This document shows positions 61,949 through 64,000 of a stretch of DNA of 64,000 nt, in pieces (position 1 is the stretch's first letter; each line of letters begins with the position of its first letter). The stretch is taken from positions 25,330 to 89,329 of IMG/VR virus record IMGVR_UViG_3300024239_000161, one strand, 5' to 3'. Source of the stretch: a virus. The position numbers and the translations under genes are program-made. The notes under the pieces are model-generated. The model was not told the origin of the DNA and did no database searches. It worked only from the letters and a program-made list of their open reading frames with translations.

Positions 61949-62686
61949 ATGCTAAGTCCTAATAGGTTTTATACCTATGCCTATCTGCGTGAAGATAAGA
62001 CACCTTATTACATAGGTAAAGGTAGTGGTAATAGAATTTATAGAAAAGAGGGTAGACCTTGTAACAAACCAAAAGATAAAACAAAAATAATATTTCTCAA
62101 ACAAAATTTAACAGAAGAAGAGGCATTTAGACACGAGAAGTATATGATTGCTGTCTTCGGTAGAAAAGATTTGTGGACTGGTATTCTTCATAATAGAACT
62201 GATGGTGGAGAAGGTCATAGCAACCCATCTTTGGAAACTATAGAAAAAAGAGTAAAACATTTAAGAGGAAAATTGCGGAGTGAAGAAACAAAACAAAAGA
62301 TAAGTAATGCAAAAAAGGGAATATCTAATTCTTGGTTAAAGGGAATTCCTCGCAATGAAGAAACAAAACAAAAAATAAGTGAAGCAACTAGAGGTCTTCT
62401 TCGAAATGAAGAAGCAAGAATAAGAATAAGCAGTGCATTAAAAGGTAAACCAAAATCAGAAAGTACAAAAGAAAAATTTAAAAAAATAATGGAAGAAAAA
62501 TATAGTCACATACATTATGAAATAATAACACCAGATGGAAATATAGAATATGTAAAGAATAGTTTAAAAAAATACTCTATAGAAAATGGATTAAATTCTG
62601 GTTCAATGTATAATGTTGCTAATGGAAAAGCAAATCATCATAAAGGATATAAAGTTAAAAAATATATTAATAATGAAGTTTTGTAA
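61949..62686 (+). CDS. GIY-YIG homing endonuclease
   Basis: A 245-residue protein from ATG 61949; the in-frame ATG at 61868 lies in the cassette. The core FYTYAYLREDKTPYYIGKGS, EAFRHEKYMIAVFGRKDLWT and GILHNRTDGGEGHSN is highly similar to the 2081 and 7564 endonucleases. NUMOD3 units follow (RSEETKQKISNAKKG, RNEETKQKISEATRG) and an IENR1-like end. Confidence 0.92.
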   Translation: MLSPNRFYTYAYLREDKTPYYIGKGSGNRIYRKEGRPCNKPKDKTKIIFLKQNLTEEEAFRHEKYMIAVFGRKDLWTGILHNRTDGGEGHSNPSLETIEKRVKHLRGKLRSEETKQKISNAKKGISNSWLKGIPRNEETKQKISEATRGLLRNEEARIRISSALKGKPKSESTKEKFKKIMEEKYSHIHYEIITPDGNIEYVKNSLKKYSIENGLNSGSMYNVANGKANHHKGYKVKKYINNEVL

Positions 62687-62765
62687 ACAAATTGCAAAGA
62701 GATTATAAAGTTTCTAGATAGTTATGTTATGAAATGCTAATATTGGGACACATCGCAAGAAACTT

Positions 62766-62942
62766 ATGACTCTCGCAAAAACTGGCACCGAAGTTCTTTC
62801 GACAGAAGAATGGAATGAGTTGGTGGCACTCAAAGATGCAATTACTTATGCCCCACAGACTGTTTCTGCACAAAAGATGGAAAAGTTTGCTGAATTGATG
62901 GTAAGAACTCTGGAAGGAAAGGGTGATTGCACTCCACGATAA
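62766..62942 (+). CDS. Small helical protein, unknown function
   Basis: A 58-residue protein (GTEVLSTEEWNELVALKDAI, AQKMEKFAELMVRTLEGKGD). It stands alone 79 bases after the endonuclease, with ATCGCAAGAAA upstream but no clear promoter. No family recognised. Confidence 0.6.
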   Translation: MTLAKTGTEVLSTEEWNELVALKDAITYAPQTVSAQKMEKFAELMVRTLEGKGDCTPR

Positions 62943-62950
62943 AATAAATA
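62943..62950 (+). promoter_or_regulatory. Late promoter AATAAATA
   Basis: The box lies directly after the previous stop, 21 bases before ATG 62972. Confidence 0.5.
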
Positions 62951-62971
62951 TTATCAACACGATACAAAACA

Positions 62972-63184
62972 ATGGACAACATTAATCAACACATTCAGAA
63001 GGATGAGGATCTTCTGAGTGACCCTACGATTTCTCCACAGGCACGGAGACATACGGAGGAAGAATTAGAAGCACTGAAGGCATATAAAGCAAATCATCCT
63101 GATGACGATCACGATCCAACAGCATTTGAGCTCTATTGCGATGCTAATCCTAGTGCTTTGGAAGCAAGAATTTATGAGGATTGA
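62972..63184 (+). CDS. Small acidic protein, unknown function
   Basis: A 70-residue acidic protein (INQHIQKDEDLLSDPTISPQ, RRHTEEELEALKAYKANHPD). Possibly late. Ends just before promoter module 11. Confidence 0.6.
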   Translation: MDNINQHIQKDEDLLSDPTISPQARRHTEEELEALKAYKANHPDDDHDPTAFELYCDANPSALEARIYED

Positions 63185-63186
63185 GT

Positions 63187-63243
63187 GACACTTTAAAAAC
63201 TGGCACACAGAGGGTTCTCAGGGCACTGGGGACCCCTTATAAT
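63187..63243 (+). promoter_or_regulatory. Early promoter module 11
   Basis: GACACTT at 63187, AAACTGGCACA, TATAAT (63238-63243), motif to -10 51 bases. The downstream leader (TGGGTAATCGAC then ACACCCCAATG) is nearly the same as at 17298-17326. Confidence 0.65.
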
Positions 63244-63268
63244 ATGTGGGTAATCGACAGACACCCCA

Positions 63269-63655
63269 ATGGCAACTCGCAGCAGAATCGGAATTGAGTT
63301 GAGTGATGGCAGTGTGCTTAGTTCCTATCATCATTGGGACGGATATGAATCTTGGTTGGGTCGCATTCTGAAAACCCACTACAATTCTTATCAGAAGGCA
63401 GCAGAATTGATTGATGGTGGCGATATGAGCACCTGCTGGGATGAAGATAAGCAACCTGAGTATTATTCTGCTCGTGGGGAAGATTGCCCTCCTCGTCTTG
63501 ATAAAGACCTCTGTGAGTATCTGCTCCCCGATAATAGTGAAGAGTATGCTTATGTGTTCCGCAACGGTGAATGGGTATGCTATAATATGAATCAGTTTGA
63601 TGATTCAAAACTTCCCGAAGTTGTTGAAATTCCCTCTGGTACTCTTGCTGTTTGA
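63269..63655 (+). CDS. Conserved-looking protein, unknown function
   Basis: A 128-residue protein (MATRSRIGIELSDGSVLSSY, HHWDGYESWLGRILKTHYNS, YAYVFRNGEWVCYNMNQFDD). Mixed alpha/beta; I recall this type in many cyanophages without known function. GC content is higher than in the mini-gene block. Confidence 0.7.
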   Translation: MATRSRIGIELSDGSVLSSYHHWDGYESWLGRILKTHYNSYQKAAELIDGGDMSTCWDEDKQPEYYSARGEDCPPRLDKDLCEYLLPDNSEEYAYVFRNGEWVCYNMNQFDDSKLPEVVEIPSGTLAV

Positions 63656-63658
63656 TCT

Positions 63659-63850
63659 ATGAAAACTTCTACTGCTATTGGTGTCGTTGCTGGTGCTATT
63701 GTTCTTGTAACTGTCAGCATCTTATTTGAAGCATGGTTGCTTGGACTGATTCTATCTTGGTTTAGTGTATCCTTGACCTTCTGGCAGAACCTTGCTATTG
63801 TGGTTCTTGCTAATATGATTTTCAAAAACTCTGGGAGTTCTTCTAAATGA
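63659..63850 (+). CDS. Small two-segment membrane protein
   Basis: A 63-residue protein with hydrophobic stretches (AIGVVAGAIVLVTVSILFEA, LLGLILSWFSVSLTF, LAIVVLANMIF). It overlaps the next gene by 4 bases (ATGA), so both membrane proteins may work together. Confidence 0.65.
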   Translation: MKTSTAIGVVAGAIVLVTVSILFEAWLLGLILSWFSVSLTFWQNLAIVVLANMIFKNSGSSSK

Positions 63851-64000
63851 AACCTGATAACACTGTCCGCAATTTTGGCATCATTGGTGTATCTTTTCTT
63901 CTATCACTGATGATCATTAATGCTGTGGTTGGTCCCCTCTACAACGTGTGGGCACAATCTCTGCAAGGTAAAGCAGAACTGCAGAAAGCAGAATACACCC
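63847..64000 (+). CDS. Membrane protein, 5' part only (cut by window end)
   Basis: The first 51 residues are visible: a transmembrane segment (FGIIGVSFLLSLMIINAVVG) followed by VWAQSLQGKAELQKAEYT. A membrane anchor followed by a G-K-A-x-L-x-x-AE helix resembles Band-7/SPFH-like cyanophage proteins as I recall, but too little is present to be sure. Confidence 0.55.
   Translation, partial: MKPDNTVRNFGIIGVSFLLSLMIINAVVGPLYNVWAQSLQGKAELQKAEYT

Overview
The window reads as part of the genome of a T4-like myovirus of cyanobacteria (cyanomyovirus). The case rests on a T4-type replication block (gp59, gp33, gp32), a T4-type baseplate block (gp53, gp48, gp4, gp54-like, gp26-like, gp27-like, gp5 pieces), T4-style late promoters (TATAAATA and variants), a gp33 resembling the cyanobacterial DUF1825 family, phage tRNAs, and many tiny genes coupled by ATGA overlaps. 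Names are recalled family knowledge matched by eye; no database search was run.

Layout. 0-2 kb: gp59 helicase loader, gp33 late co-activator, gp32 ssDNA-binding protein. 2-3.3 kb: a GIY-YIG homing endonuclease overlapping a Mom-like DNA-modification gene. 3.3-17.3 kb: baseplate, hub and tail genes, in two divergent groups meeting at paired late promoters near 5.77 kb. They include a predicted -1 frameshift at the end of the gp26-like gene, two hub/tail-core proteins (one with muramidase-like and M23 peptidase domains) and a gp5 split into an OB-fold protein and a separate beta-helix needle. 17.3-18.5 kb: small early genes, a Phd-like antitoxin and three tRNAs with an HNH nuclease among them. 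18.5-28.3 kb: very large structural and fibre proteins, some with C-terminal S74 chaperones, and a glycine-rich adhesin. 28.4-33.5 kb: SF2 helicase, HNH nuclease and metallophosphoesterase among small ORFs. 33.5-52.6 kb: about 75 mini-genes of mostly unknown function, start-stop coupled, all on the + strand. Set among them are a GIY-YIG-like nuclease and a late gene that appears to encode an internal head protein. 52.6-56.8 kb: late adhesin genes with LamG, LamG plus ILEI-like, and possibly fibrinogen-like modules, interrupted by a GIY-YIG element. 56.9-64 kb: more mini-genes, two further homing endonucleases, an AbrB-like protein, and the start of a membrane protein cut by the window end.

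Three regulatory architectures stand out. (1) Seven nuclease genes are each preceded by a late promoter lying between inverted arms whose sequence differs in every copy while pairing is kept; six also hold an intrinsic-type hairpin. This looks like a late-only translation switch. (2) At least eleven copies of an early promoter module carry a GACACTT...AAACTGG motif a fixed 48-51 bases upstream of the TATAAT box, usually with a hairpin whose loop holds the -35 box. (3) Start-stop overlaps tie the mini-genes into polycistrons running from these modules. No stretch longer than 300 bases lacks a gene.
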